NCBI GenBank assembly: GCA_017484285.1
Contig: JAFUTH010000001.1
Span: 87,592 to 151,591 of the forward strand
Reading direction: 5' to 3'
Origin: Treponema sp.
GTDB taxonomy: Bacteria > Spirochaetota > Spirochaetia > Treponematales > Treponemataceae
DNA length: 64,000 nucleotides
Part shown: positions 18,029 through 27,400 of the stretch, piece by piece
How positions within the stretch are numbered: the stretch's first letter is position 1
How the letters are laid out: each line of letters opens with the position of its first letter
Made by a program: the position numbers and the translations under genes
Notes under the pieces: model-generated
Told to the model about the DNA's origin: nothing
Databases searched by the model: none
What the model saw: the letters and a program-made list of their open reading frames with translations, nothing else

Positions 18029-19360
18029 ATGGATTCTGTTTTGAAAGACACCGTACCGCCGCACAATGACGAGGCAGAGCGCGCCACGCTCGGCGCGATG
18101 CTCTTGAACTGGGGTGCGGTCAGCTCGATTGCAACGCTCTTACGCGCGGAGCATTTCTATATTCAGCAGAACCAAGTGATTTTCCGCGCGATGATGCGCC
18201 TTTTCTCAAAGGGCGAGACTTGCGACACGCTCGCGCTCGTGGAAGAGCTTTCAAAGAGCGGTCAGCTTGACGCTTCCGGCGGGGCGGCGTACATCGCTTC
18301 GCTCACCGATGTCGTTCCCACGGCGGCAAACATCGAATACTACGCAAAAATAGTCTTTGAGCGCGCCACCCGCCGCAGTCTCATTGATGTCTCCCAGCAG
18401 ATAAAAGCCTCTGCCTTTGACGAAACGCGCGACTCAAAGCTCATTCTCGAAGAAGCAGAAAAAAAGATTTTCGACCTCGCCGACAACGAGCAGACAACGG
18501 TCGTTCACTCGATGGGCGACATCGTTCCGCTCACCGTGGACATGATTGAAAAAAACTACAAGAGCAAGAACACGTTCACGGGCGTTCCCTCGGGCTTCTC
18601 AAAGCTCGACACGATGACAAGCGGCTTCCAAAAGGCGGAGCTTGTCATTATCGGCGCGCGCCCCTCAATGGGAAAAACCGCGCTCGCGCTCAACATGATG
18701 GAGCATATCGCCGTCACCAAAAAGATTCCCTGCGGCTTCTTCTCTTTGGAAATGTCTCATGTGCAGATTGGGCAGCGTCTTCTTTCGCAGAACGCGCGAA
18801 TCCCCGGCACAAAGCTCCGCACGGGCATGCTCAAGCTCGACGACTTCCAGAAAATCAACGACGCGGCGGGGCGGTGCTATGATGCGCCGCTTTACATTGT
18901 TGACACGCCAAACATGCAGCTCATTGACCTCCGCGCAATGGCTCGCCGCATGCGCATGAACCAAAAAGTCGAGATTATTTTCATTGACTACATCGGTTTG
19001 ATTGCAACAGAGAACAGTGCCGCGCCCGTCTACGAGCAGGTGAGCGAGATTTCAAAATCATTGAAGTCGCTTGCCCGCGAGCTGAACATTCCGATTGTCG
19101 CGCTCTGCCAGGTGAGCCGAGACGCAGAAGGAAACGAGCCGAGCTTGAACCAATTGCGCGGCTCTGGCTCAATCGAGCAGGACGCGGACGTGGTTATGTT
19201 CATTCACCGTGAGCGCAAAAAGCAGGAGGACGGCGAGGCAGAGCCGGTGCAGGACGCAAAAATCATCGTGGCAAAGCAGCGAAACGGTCCGATTGGCGAT
19301 GTGCCGCTCTTGTTCCTCAGCTCAATCACCCGATTTGAAAACAAGGCGAACGAAGAATGA
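18029..19360 (+). CDS. dnaB: Replicative DNA helicase
   Basis: A 443-residue DnaB hexameric helicase that unwinds the replication fork. The N-terminal primase-interacting domain starts PPHNDEAERATLGAML; the RecA-like domain has Walker A ARPSMGKTALAL, the box FFSLEMSH, Walker B VEIIFIDYIGLI and the sensor region SRDAEGNEPSLNQLRGSG. I chose the ATG at 18029 because GGGAGG lies six bases upstream; an earlier in-frame GTG lies in the terminator stem. No intein is present. The next gene overlaps its stop codon by four bases. Confidence 0.96.
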   Translation: MDSVLKDTVPPHNDEAERATLGAMLLNWGAVSSIATLLRAEHFYIQQNQVIFRAMMRLFSKGETCDTLALVEELSKSGQLDASGGAAYIASLTDVVPTAANIEYYAKIVFERATRRSLIDVSQQIKASAFDETRDSKLILEEAEKKIFDLADNEQTTVVHSMGDIVPLTVDMIEKNYKSKNTFTGVPSGFSKLDTMTSGFQKAELVIIGARPSMGKTALALNMMEHIAVTKKIPCGFFSLEMSHVQIGQRLLSQNARIPGTKLRTGMLKLDDFQKINDAAGRCYDAPLYIVDTPNMQLIDLRAMARRMRMNQKVEIIFIDYIGLIATENSAAPVYEQVSEISKSLKSLARELNIPIVALCQVSRDAEGNEPSLNQLRGSGSIEQDADVVMFIHRERKKQEDGEAEPVQDAKIIVAKQRNGPIGDVPLLFLSSITRFENKANEE

Positions 19361-20607
19361 GCGAAACCTATATCGTCACAGCCGAAAAAATGGTCTCGGG
19401 CGGAGACTGTCTCTCGCATATCAACGGCAAAAACGTCTTTATTCCGTACGCGATTCCCGGCGAAACGCTTGAAATCGAAGTCACAAAATCATTCCGCGAC
19501 TATGACACCGCGCGTATCGTGCGCATTGTCACGCCGTCACCGCACCGTGTCGACGCGCTCTGTCCGCTGTATGGAACATGCGGCGGGTGCAATATGCAGC
19601 ACATCGACGCCGTCTATCAGAGAGAGCTCCGCGCCTCTATTTTGCGCGAGTGCTTTGAGCGGGAGGGGATTCCGTGCCCGCCGATAGCCACCATCTCAGG
19701 GAGCGACACGGGCTACCGCGCGCGCATTCAGCTCACGAACGGCGGCTTCAACAAAAAAGAGAGCAATGAAGTCGTACCGCTCGAGCGCTGTCCTATCGCG
19801 ACAAGCGAAATCAACGCCTATCTCTCTCGCACGCCGCAGAACGAGCGCCCGAAAAACCGCGTCCACCTCTTTGCCGACGAGCGCATGACGGCAGCCGAAA
19901 AAATCATCGTCGCCGAAGAGCGCGAAAAGCTCGCAAAAGAAATCAAAGTGCAGGGCGGGGCAAGCTCCAAGCGAAAGGAAAAGCTCCGCCTGCAAAAAAA
20001 CCGCCATTTTGCCGGCACGACGCTCAATGAGCACAACCGCTGTGAAGTCTCGATCCTCGGAAAAACAATCGCTTTCGACGTGCAGGGCTTTTTTCAGTCG
20101 AATCTGGGCGTGCTCGAGCAGACGATTTCCGAGCTGACAAAGAATCTCGGCGGCAAGACGGTGCTCGACATGTACGCAGGCTCGGGCACATTCTCGGTCT
20201 TTCTCGCCGACTTGTTTGAGCGAGTCGTCCTCGTCGAGCACAACCGCGACGCGCTCGTCTTTGCCGAAGAAAACCTGCGCGGAAAACAGCACGAGAGTTT
20301 TGGCTTGAGCGGCGAAAAATGGGTGCAGTACAGCGCACAAAACACGATTGCGCAGTACGGCGGATTTGACGCGGTGGTGATTGACCCGCCGAGAAGCGGT
20401 ATGGAAAAGGAAGTGTGCAAATGGCTCTGCCGTACGCACGTTCCGCAGATTCGCTCCGTGAGCTGCAATCCGAGCACGCACGCGCGTGACGCGGCTTTTC
20501 TCGTGCGCGCAGGCTACAAACTCACCAAGCTCTTTCTCCTCGATTTTTATCCGCATACGGCGCACATCGAGTCGCTTGCGTTCTTTGAGTACACGGACGA
20601 AGCATGA
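19357..20607 (+). CDS. RNA m5U methyltransferase, TrmA/RumA family
   Basis: A 416-residue S-adenosylmethionine-dependent enzyme that probably methylates uracil-5 in 23S rRNA or tRNA. It has an N-terminal TRAM-like RNA-binding region, the iron-sulphur cysteines CPLYGTCGGCNMQH, the SAM-binding motif VLDMYAGSGTFSVF, the motif VVIDPPRSGMEKEV and the catalytic cysteine in VSCNPSTHARD. The cluster cysteines favour the RumA/RlmCD branch over plain TrmA, but the exact target base cannot be read here. Its ATG overlaps the dnaB stop (ATGA), so translation is likely coupled. Confidence 0.9.
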   Translation: MSETYIVTAEKMVSGGDCLSHINGKNVFIPYAIPGETLEIEVTKSFRDYDTARIVRIVTPSPHRVDALCPLYGTCGGCNMQHIDAVYQRELRASILRECFEREGIPCPPIATISGSDTGYRARIQLTNGGFNKKESNEVVPLERCPIATSEINAYLSRTPQNERPKNRVHLFADERMTAAEKIIVAEEREKLAKEIKVQGGASSKRKEKLRLQKNRHFAGTTLNEHNRCEVSILGKTIAFDVQGFFQSNLGVLEQTISELTKNLGGKTVLDMYAGSGTFSVFLADLFERVVLVEHNRDALVFAEENLRGKQHESFGLSGEKWVQYSAQNTIAQYGGFDAVVIDPPRSGMEKEVCKWLCRTHVPQIRSVSCNPSTHARDAAFLVRAGYKLTKLFLLDFYPHTAHIESLAFFEYTDEA

Positions 20608-22352
20608 CACGCCGCACGCCGTTTCTCGCTTTCTTTTTACTGCTCACGCTCCCCGCGTTTTTTGCGCAGACGCCGCTCCGCCGTGAGAATCTGCAAGCGC
20701 AGACTCCCTCATGGCAGGCGGTTATCGGCGGTGAGGCAGTGAGCCCGTGCATTGAGACATCGTACGGCGTAGCCCTGTTGAGCGACGGACGGCTCTTGTC
20801 CGCCTGTACGAGCGCGGGAACAGTCATCTGGCAGCGGAGCATCAAGGGGCGTCCGAGTCCGTATCTCTCAGCGTTCGGGGATTTTTTGTACGTCGTCACC
20901 GACCGCACGCACCTCAACCTCGTCAACCCGTCGGGCATGACCCTCTGGACGGCAATCGCGCCGTTTGAGATTACCGATTTTCCGCTCGTGGGCAGAGACG
21001 GGCGCGTGTTCGTCAAAGGCAAAAAGGGCATCGCCTGCTATGGACTCAACGGAACGCGCAAATGGCAGGTGGAGACCGATGAGCTCGGCTCGCTCCCGTT
21101 CGGCGTACTCGATGACGGAAGCCTTTTGGTGTACGCGCGCGCGCTAAAAGACGACAAAACGGTCGCACTGCGCTTTTCTCCGTTCGGCGAACGGCTTGAG
21201 GACATTACGTTCTCGGGAACAGTCTCGAGCGCGGAGAATTCCGAAAAAGGCGTCATCATCTCGCTCACCAATGGCTCAATCGGTCTCGTGCGCGTCGCGG
21301 GCGGCTCAGCGGAGGCAAAATGGGTCACCAGCTCTGGAAACACGACCGGCGCGTTCAAAATCTGCTATTCGCCCATCTCGCAGAACACGGCGTTTTTCTT
21401 TCAGAACGGAAGCAGAACCGAGGCGGTCATCGTGAACACCGACTCGGGCGAAGTAAAAAAACGCTTTCAAGTCGGGCAGATTGCCTCATCTGACTTTCAA
21501 ATCGCGCGCGCGACAAGCTCGGGCTTTTTTATCAGCGGCGCATATTCTGCCTGCGAGTTCACCGAGACAGGCACGATTTTATACGCGGCAGACCTTCCCG
21601 CGCGCGCAAAATGGACATCGCTCTGCTACACGGACAAAAACTACCTCGTTCTCTGCATGAAAGACTGGACGATGACGGCGTTTCTCATGTCAGGCGCGCA
21701 GCCTGCGAAAAAAATCAGACCGACGCTCAAATCGCTCTCCTACGTAAACGCGCAGAGCGTCGATTCCGTGGCAAAACAGGCGGGCATCAGACCGCTCACC
21801 GAAGCGAAAATGACGGAAATCGCGCGGGAATTCAAGGCGGGCGACTACGGCGAAAAAGAGTGCGAGTACCTTTCGCTCATAAAGGCAGAGGCGCAGAACT
21901 ACATCGACGCGCACGCGCTGTCCGTCGCATTCCGCGGCGAACCGAGTTTTTTTGAGGAAAACGCCGTCTACACGCAGGATTTGCTGTATCTCATGTCGCA
22001 GACCGGAACGCGGGAATTCTCCTCGTATTTTGCGCGCCTGCTCGCCAGTGAAGACGACCTCTCGCAACTCTCGTCAATCATCGCGTTCGCCGGCACGTGC
22101 GCCTACGACGAAAACGCGCAGATGCTCAAAGAGCTGGAAGCCCTGCTCAGAAAGATACCGCCGAAGAATTCCGCGCTGCTCAAGCAAATCTGCGACGCGA
22201 CCTACGAAATCTGCCGCTTTATGGGGCGTCCCGCGTTCAACAGGCAGGGGCGCACCATCATCTCATACCTGTTTTACCCGCAGTACGACAAAACAGTGCG
22301 CACCTACGCCCGCACCATCCTCACCAAAATGGTCGACCTCGAAAAAAAGTAA
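20604..22352 (+). CDS. Exported PQQ-like beta-propeller protein of unknown function
   Basis: A 582-residue protein with a signal peptide (cleavage near FFAQ, residue 20). Residues about 40-370 show propeller-like repeats (GVALLSDGRLLSACTSAG, LNLVNPSGMTLWTAI, IACYGLNGTRKWQV). The C-terminal 200 residues are helical and lack a known motif. Its ATG overlaps the methyltransferase stop by four bases, so it forms the end of a dnaB-methyltransferase-propeller operon. No enzymatic residues of true PQQ dehydrogenases are visible; a structural or assembly role is more likely (inference). Confidence 0.75.
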   Translation: MTRRTPFLAFFLLLTLPAFFAQTPLRRENLQAQTPSWQAVIGGEAVSPCIETSYGVALLSDGRLLSACTSAGTVIWQRSIKGRPSPYLSAFGDFLYVVTDRTHLNLVNPSGMTLWTAIAPFEITDFPLVGRDGRVFVKGKKGIACYGLNGTRKWQVETDELGSLPFGVLDDGSLLVYARALKDDKTVALRFSPFGERLEDITFSGTVSSAENSEKGVIISLTNGSIGLVRVAGGSAEAKWVTSSGNTTGAFKICYSPISQNTAFFFQNGSRTEAVIVNTDSGEVKKRFQVGQIASSDFQIARATSSGFFISGAYSACEFTETGTILYAADLPARAKWTSLCYTDKNYLVLCMKDWTMTAFLMSGAQPAKKIRPTLKSLSYVNAQSVDSVAKQAGIRPLTEAKMTEIAREFKAGDYGEKECEYLSLIKAEAQNYIDAHALSVAFRGEPSFFEENAVYTQDLLYLMSQTGTREFSSYFARLLASEDDLSQLSSIIAFAGTCAYDENAQMLKELEALLRKIPPKNSALLKQICDATYEICRFMGRPAFNRQGRTIISYLFYPQYDKTVRTYARTILTKMVDLEKK

Positions 22353-22389
22353 GGAAGCGCCATATTTTAGTGCATTTACTTTCAGATTG

Positions 22390-22398
22390 TGATATACT
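22390..22398 (+). promoter_or_regulatory. Extended -10 promoter of the P83/100 gene
   Basis: TGATATACT (TGn plus TATACT at 22393-22398) is a good extended -10. GTGCAT at 22370-22375, 17 bases upstream, is a poor -35. The leader of about 20 bases carries TTGGAGGA before the ATG at 22426. Confidence 0.6.
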
Positions 22399-22425
22399 GT
22401 TTGGAGTTTCATTTGGAGGAAAGTA

Positions 22426-24189
22426 ATGCAAACTAAAAAAGTTCTTGGTGCCATTCTTGCGTTTTTCGCTGCTGCCGCTGTGTTTTCACTGGAAGTTGAC
22501 CGCGGAGAATTGCAGAGCGCGGGGAGTGCAGACACAATCGTTTTCAAAAATTATTCAGGACCGCACTCAGTCATAAATACCATTCAAGAAATCCGTCAGA
22601 TTGGCGGCGTGCTCGGCGAGCCTGTCCGTGCAAATCCCACCCAGGCGATGACGGTCGGCTCTGCAAACCGCTATTCGGTCATTCATGCCATCGACATAAC
22701 CACCACCGAAAAACTCGACGCTGACATCTTCATCATCGGAAAGGGCGCAACGGTCGACCACATCACGAACCTTCGCCGTATCATCTCAGGCTATCTCGTT
22801 TCAGCATATGGATATACAGAGCGCGACGCCGACACAATCGCAACATTCGTCACGGTCTACAACGCAGTCTATCGCGGAAACATGAGCGTGTTCGAGTCAA
22901 AATACAAAAAAATCGTCCTCGACAATATCTCCGCGAGCAAAGTCGGTCTCGAAACGGATTACCGCGACTGGCCGGGCAATACGCAGATTGTCATTCCGCT
23001 CTCTGACATCGCCGGTGGCTTGAGCACGATTGACACCTCCGTCATCTCCGACAAGCAGGTCGTCAAATCAATGCAGGGCGAAGACGACAAGGGCATTGAC
23101 ACGCGCAAAGACATGGTTGACATCAAGGAGCGCGAGGCTGACAACGCTCAAGAAAAGGCCGATGAAGCGCAGAAAACTGCCGACGCAGAAAAGGCAAAGC
23201 TCATAGACGAGCAGAAAAAGTCCGCGCAGGCGCAGAAAGACGCTGACAAGGCGCAGAAAGACGCCGACGCGGCAAAAAAGAACGCTGACGCCGCTCAAAA
23301 AGACGCCGATGCCGCCCAAAAGAACGCTGACCAAGCACAGAAAGACGCTGACGCGGCAAAAAAGAACGCTGAGGCACATCCAAATGACGCGCAGGCGCAA
23401 CAGGATGCCGCCGACGCACAGAAAAACGCTGACGCCGCTCAAAAAGACGCCGATGCCGCCCAGCAAAACGCCGACCAAGCACAGAGCGACGCTGAGCAGG
23501 CTCAGAAAGACGCCGACCAGGCGCAAAAAGACGCAGATGCTCAGGCTCAGAAGACTGAGGAACAGGCTCAGGCTGCCCAGAATGCGCAGAACGAAGCGAA
23601 CAGCGCGCAGGCTACCTCTGACCAAAAGCGCTCTGAGGCTCAGGCTGAGCGCGCGTCAATCGCAAAAGACCAGCAGTCGCTCATCGAGAATTCCGCTCAG
23701 GGCGCAGACGAGAACACCATCTTCGGCTTAAAGACTATGGACGAGCAGGGCACGCTCTCTGCGATTGTCCGCATGAACGTGGCGACCGGCGCGCTCGTCA
23801 AAGAGTCCCCGGTCTCGCTCATCCGCGGACGCACGGTCTATGAGGACGGAAACGGCTTTATCGCGATTGCGGGCGCGAACGGCGGAAACGGCGCGATTCG
23901 TCTCGTCGTCATCGACAAAACGAGCCTTGAAATCGCTTCCGAGAGCGCAGACCTCATCGCCGAAAACTCAATGCTCGTCCAAAAAGACGGAAGCTACTTC
24001 TGCGTCATTCAAGACGGCGCGAACTGCTTCCTCGGAAAATTCAACAACGCCGTCGAAACGCTCGTAAAATCCCCCGTTGCGATTAAGGGCGCGACGCCGA
24101 TTACGATTGGTGCAAAGGGAATCCTCGTCACTGACGCAAGCGGGAATCCAATCGTGCTCAATCCGAACGATTTGACGCAGGTTAAGTAA
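22426..24189 (+). CDS. P83/100-family antigen with long Ala/Lys/Asp coiled-coil repeat
   Basis: A 587-residue exported protein of the spirochaetal P83/100 family (Borrelia P83/100, T. pallidum Tp0486 type). It has a signal peptide (about 21 residues), a conserved N-terminal domain (22-200: RGELQSAGSADTIVFKNY, TVDHITNLRRIISGYLV) and a 175-residue coiled coil built from AQKDADAA/AQKNADQA units (about 215-420). The C-terminal domain (430-587) is beta-rich with propeller-like strands. The repeats are typical of this family and make the gene prone to length change. The role is unknown; in Borrelia it is a dominant antigen. A barrel-protein gene follows by 27 bases. Confidence 0.85.
   Translation: MQTKKVLGAILAFFAAAAVFSLEVDRGELQSAGSADTIVFKNYSGPHSVINTIQEIRQIGGVLGEPVRANPTQAMTVGSANRYSVIHAIDITTTEKLDADIFIIGKGATVDHITNLRRIISGYLVSAYGYTERDADTIATFVTVYNAVYRGNMSVFESKYKKIVLDNISASKVGLETDYRDWPGNTQIVIPLSDIAGGLSTIDTSVISDKQVVKSMQGEDDKGIDTRKDMVDIKEREADNAQEKADEAQKTADAEKAKLIDEQKKSAQAQKDADKAQKDADAAKKNADAAQKDADAAQKNADQAQKDADAAKKNAEAHPNDAQAQQDAADAQKNADAAQKDADAAQQNADQAQSDAEQAQKDADQAQKDADAQAQKTEEQAQAAQNAQNEANSAQATSDQKRSEAQAERASIAKDQQSLIENSAQGADENTIFGLKTMDEQGTLSAIVRMNVATGALVKESPVSLIRGRTVYEDGNGFIAIAGANGGNGAIRLVVIDKTSLEIASESADLIAENSMLVQKDGSYFCVIQDGANCFLGKFNNAVETLVKSPVAIKGATPITIGAKGILVTDASGNPIVLNPNDLTQVK
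23281..23485 (+). repeat. Two 61-bp direct repeats inside the P83/100 coiled coil
   Basis: Positions 23281-23341 and 23425-23485 match at 57 of 61 bases and lie 144 bp (48 codons) apart, in frame. Shorter AQKDADAA/AQKNADQA units fill the space between. Recombination between copies would delete or add whole codons. Confidence 0.8.
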
Positions 24190-24216
24190 TCGTCTTTTGA
24201 GACAGAGGTTTTCGCC

Positions 24217-24966
24217 ATGAAAAAATGTGTTCTGCTTTTTGTTGTACTTCTTTTCGCTTCTTCCGCGTTCGCCGTGAATATTGAGCTCGACGAAAACCTT
24301 GTGTTTCTTCCGTACGACAAACTAAACCTTTCGTTCGATGAGACCAATTTCGACACCGACTTTTCGGACGCAACGATGCGGAACCGCTCGTTCTTCGGCC
24401 TTGAGCTCTCGCCGACGTTTTTCTTTTTCGCGCCGCTCACACATCTCGACATCGGCGTGAATCTCAACCTCGGTTTTTCGGTCATCGCGCATGAGTTCAA
24501 AGACCTGCCCGACGAGCCGAGTGAAGCCTACGGCTCATACGTTTTTGCGTCTGTCGGTCCGTGCTTCCGCTGGAATTTCAACGAGACAAATTCGCTCTCA
24601 TTCATTCCCGCGCTCCGCTACAACATCAAGGATGTCAACTCAAACCCGCTCTTTATCATGATGACGATTACCGGCGCGGAATATGAGTCATTGTACCTCT
24701 CACGCTACCGCTCACTCGCGTTTACGCTCGCATACAAACACTGGTTCGTAAACACCGAGCGCGTCCATTTCGGTCTGAACGGGGGCGTTGACTTTAACAT
24801 TCCGCTCGACGGCACATTTGCCATTTTGTACGGCGACCGTGAGCCGGATGCCATTTACTACAAAACTGATGGCGGGGCAGCCGTAAAAGTCTTTATCGGC
24901 GTGTGCCTCAACTTCGGAAAGCGCAGTCTCGAGCAGGCAAAAATCATCGAAGACGAGTGGTATTAG
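24217..24966 (+). CDS. Outer-membrane beta-barrel-like protein
   Basis: A 249-residue exported protein with a signal peptide ending SAFA (about residue 19). The rest alternates aromatic and polar residues in strands (FFGLELSPTFFFFAPLTHL, DIGVNLNLGFSVIAHEF, YGSYVFASVGPCFRWNF). It does not end in phenylalanine, as most barrels do, but finishes AKIIEDEWY after a strand ICGLNFGKR-like region. Family unknown. It is probably co-transcribed with P83/100. Confidence 0.65.
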   Translation: MKKCVLLFVVLLFASSAFAVNIELDENLVFLPYDKLNLSFDETNFDTDFSDATMRNRSFFGLELSPTFFFFAPLTHLDIGVNLNLGFSVIAHEFKDLPDEPSEAYGSYVFASVGPCFRWNFNETNSLSFIPALRYNIKDVNSNPLFIMMTITGAEYESLYLSRYRSLAFTLAYKHWFVNTERVHFGLNGGVDFNIPLDGTFAILYGDREPDAIYYKTDGGAAVKVFIGVCLNFGKRSLEQAKIIEDEWY

Positions 24967-24990
24967 CAGTCTTCTCACACGCTGTTTTCG

Positions 24991-25019
24991 TTGTACAAAT
25001 CGCCGTTTTTCACTATAAT
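24991..25019 (+). promoter_or_regulatory. metG promoter, apparently leaderless
   Basis: TTGTAC (24991-24996), a 17-bp spacer and a perfect TATAAT (25014-25019) lie just eight bases before the metG ATG at 25028. Transcription should begin at or next to the start codon, and no Shine-Dalgarno is present. Confidence 0.75.
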
Positions 25020-25027
25020 TTCCCATT

Positions 25028-27400
25028 ATGAAGAACATTACACTCACTGAAAAACGACTTATCACTTCGGCTCTGCCGTATGTAAACAATATCCCGCATC
25101 TCGGAAACCTGATTCAGATGCTTTCCGCTGATGTGTTCGCCCGATTCTGCCGTTCACGCGGCTACGAGACGATGTATGTCTGCGGCACTGACGAATACGG
25201 CACGGCGACCGAAACAAAAGCCCTGCAAGAAAAAAAGAGTCCGCGCGAACTCTGCGATTATTACTATGCGATTCACAAGGAAATTTACGAATGGTTTGAC
25301 ATCGCGTTTGATAAATTCGGCCGCACCTCAAACGAAGAATGCACCGAAATCACGCAGTCGATGTTCAACGATTTGGACAAGAACGGCTTTATCAAGGAGC
25401 ACACTTCAAAGCAGCTTTTCTGCCCCAAGTGCAACATGTTCCTTGCCGACCGCTATGTTGACGGCGAGTGCCCAAAGTGCCACGCCCCAGACGCGCGCGG
25501 CGACCAGTGCGATTCATGCGGAACGCTCCTTGACCCAACTCAGCTTTTAAAGCCCCGCTGCCACACCTGCGGTTCAACTCCCGAAGTGCGCGAAACGAAA
25601 CACCTCTACATCGACCTTCCTTCAATCGCTCCCAAGCTCGAAGAATGGATGGAGAAAGCGAGCAAGGAAGGAAAATGGGCGCAGAACGCAATCCAGATGA
25701 CAAAGGCATGGATTCGCGACGGCTTGAACGAGCGCGCAATCACCCGCGACTTGAAGTGGGGAATCCCCGTGCCAAAAGCGGGCTACGAAAACAAAGTCTT
25801 CTATGTGTGGTTCAACGCGCCAATCGGCTACATGTCAATCACAAAGCAGCTCGCTGACGAAATGAAAGCGGCTGGCAAAGAATCATTCGACTGGAAAAAA
25901 TGGTGGCTTCCGAGCGAAAGTGCCGAAAAGACCGCGGGCGAATTGAAACTCTTCCAGTTCATCGGAAAGGACAACATTCCGTTCCACACGGTCGTTTTCC
26001 CGTGCTCAGAAATCGGAACGGGGCGCGATTACACGAAGCTCTTCCACATGAGCAGTACCGAATTCTTGAACTATGAAGACGGAAAATTCTCTAAGTCTAA
26101 GGGCGTGGGCGTATTCGGAAGCGATGCAAAAGAGAGCGGAATTCCGAGCGACGCATGGCGGTTCTACATCTACTACAACCGCCCGGAAAACCAGGACTAT
26201 CAGTTCACTTGGAAGGACTTCCAGGAAAAATACAACAAAGAGCTTATCGGAAACTTGGGAAACCTCGTAAACCGAACGCTTCTTTTCATCAACAAAAACT
26301 ACGGCGGAAAAATCCCTGCGGGAAAGAAAGACGAGACTTTGTGGAGCGAAGTCTTGGCTCATGAAGCAAAAGTGACCGAATACCTTGAATGGGCGGAACT
26401 CAAAGACGCGTTCCACGAGATTTTTGCGATTTCTGACCTCTGCAACAAGGCGTTTCAGGCGGCAGAGCCGTGGAAAGCGGTCAAAACGAACAAAGAGGTC
26501 GCCGACAATGTGCTGTACAACCTCGCGTATGTGATTAAAGACCTCATGATTATGATTCAGCCGTATCTTCCGAAGTATTCACAGGTCGTGGCAGGCTACT
26601 TGGGTCACACGATTTATGACGCACACTTTGGAACAGAAGGCAAAGACGGAAGCCTCACTTGGGCGGATTTAGGAAAACTTGAAGGCTTGGACACGATTTC
26701 TGAGACCGCCGTGTACTTCACTCCGCTCGACAACAAGGCAACCGATGCGTTCCGCGAAAAGTTCAGCGGGCAAGCCGCTGACGGAAAGCAGGGTGAGGCT
26801 TCGACAGGCTCAGCCACCGAAAAAGCAAAGAATCAGCAGAAAAAACAAGAGAAAAAGGCCGAGCCGAAAGAAGAAAAGCCAGCCCTCACTCTAGAAGAAC
26901 AGATTGCTTTCTTCAACGCGAACATTGAGCTTAAAGTCGCAAAAATCACCGACATCAAGCCGAATCCTGACGGCGACAAGCTCTACATCGAGACGATGGA
27001 CGACGGAAGCGGAACGCCGCGAACAATTCAGTCGGGATTGCGAAAATATCTTACCGAGGCGGATTTGCTCGGAAAACATGTCGTGATTGCCGCAAACCTC
27101 GCACCCCGAAAAATGCGCGGGGTTGAAAGCTACGGAATGCTCCTTGCCGGCGACTATACCGACGAAAACGGCAAAGAGTGCGTGGAAGTGCTTGACGCTT
27201 CATGGGCAGCTCCCGGAACAAAGGTCGTGCTTGAGGGCGCAGATGTGAACGCCGTTAAAAAAGCTGAAATCACAGGAGACGAGTTCTTCTCGGTCGCGAT
27301 TGAGGCGAAAGACGGAGTAGTGCAGATTGCGGGAAAGAAACTCCTCGCAGATGGCAGAGAAATCAAGACCGAAAAAGCCCTGAACGGCGAGATTGGCTAA
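25028..27400 (+). CDS. metG: Methionyl-tRNA synthetase with C-terminal tRNA-binding domain
   Basis: A 790-residue class I aminoacyl-tRNA synthetase that charges tRNA-Met. The HIGH motif is PHLGNL near residue 22, the KMSKS loop is KFSKSKG near 355, and two zinc knuckles (CPKC...CPKC, CDSC...CHTC) lie at about 135-190. The anticodon domain runs to about 580. A charged linker (590-625) leads to a Trbp111-like OB domain (630-790: FFNANIELKVAKITDIKPNP, VIAANLAPRKMRGVES), as in dimeric MetRS enzymes. The linker contains a short dispersed-repeat-like sequence (26792-26818). The mRNA appears leaderless. Confidence 0.96.
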   Translation: MKNITLTEKRLITSALPYVNNIPHLGNLIQMLSADVFARFCRSRGYETMYVCGTDEYGTATETKALQEKKSPRELCDYYYAIHKEIYEWFDIAFDKFGRTSNEECTEITQSMFNDLDKNGFIKEHTSKQLFCPKCNMFLADRYVDGECPKCHAPDARGDQCDSCGTLLDPTQLLKPRCHTCGSTPEVRETKHLYIDLPSIAPKLEEWMEKASKEGKWAQNAIQMTKAWIRDGLNERAITRDLKWGIPVPKAGYENKVFYVWFNAPIGYMSITKQLADEMKAAGKESFDWKKWWLPSESAEKTAGELKLFQFIGKDNIPFHTVVFPCSEIGTGRDYTKLFHMSSTEFLNYEDGKFSKSKGVGVFGSDAKESGIPSDAWRFYIYYNRPENQDYQFTWKDFQEKYNKELIGNLGNLVNRTLLFINKNYGGKIPAGKKDETLWSEVLAHEAKVTEYLEWAELKDAFHEIFAISDLCNKAFQAAEPWKAVKTNKEVADNVLYNLAYVIKDLMIMIQPYLPKYSQVVAGYLGHTIYDAHFGTEGKDGSLTWADLGKLEGLDTISETAVYFTPLDNKATDAFREKFSGQAADGKQGEASTGSATEKAKNQQKKQEKKAEPKEEKPALTLEEQIAFFNANIELKVAKITDIKPNPDGDKLYIETMDDGSGTPRTIQSGLRKYLTEADLLGKHVVIAANLAPRKMRGVESYGMLLAGDYTDENGKECVEVLDASWAAPGTKVVLEGADVNAVKKAEITGDEFFSVAIEAKDGVVQIAGKKLLADGREIKTEKALNGEIG
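26792..26818. repeat. REP-like 27-bp element inside the metG linker
   Basis: The core TTCGACAGGCTCAGCCACC matches a short imperfect palindrome found dispersed in many bacterial genomes (from memory, not searched). It can fold as GGT, bulge, GGCT with AGCC, ACC. It lies in frame in the low-complexity linker and encodes GEASTGSAT. Only this copy was seen in the window. Confidence 0.45.

Noticed and set aside
19696..20610. Minus-strand frame of 304 codons opposite the methyltransferase
   Set aside because: Shadow of a gene with all catalytic motifs; no recognisable protein features.
23200..23540. Regular repeats that might be a CRISPR array
   Set aside because: The repeats are in-frame coding units of a coiled coil, with no unique spacers of constant length.
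23068..23625. Leucine-rich hydrophobic minus-strand frame that looks like a membrane protein
   Set aside because: It is the antisense reading of the Ala/Lys/Asp coiled-coil repeat of P83/100.
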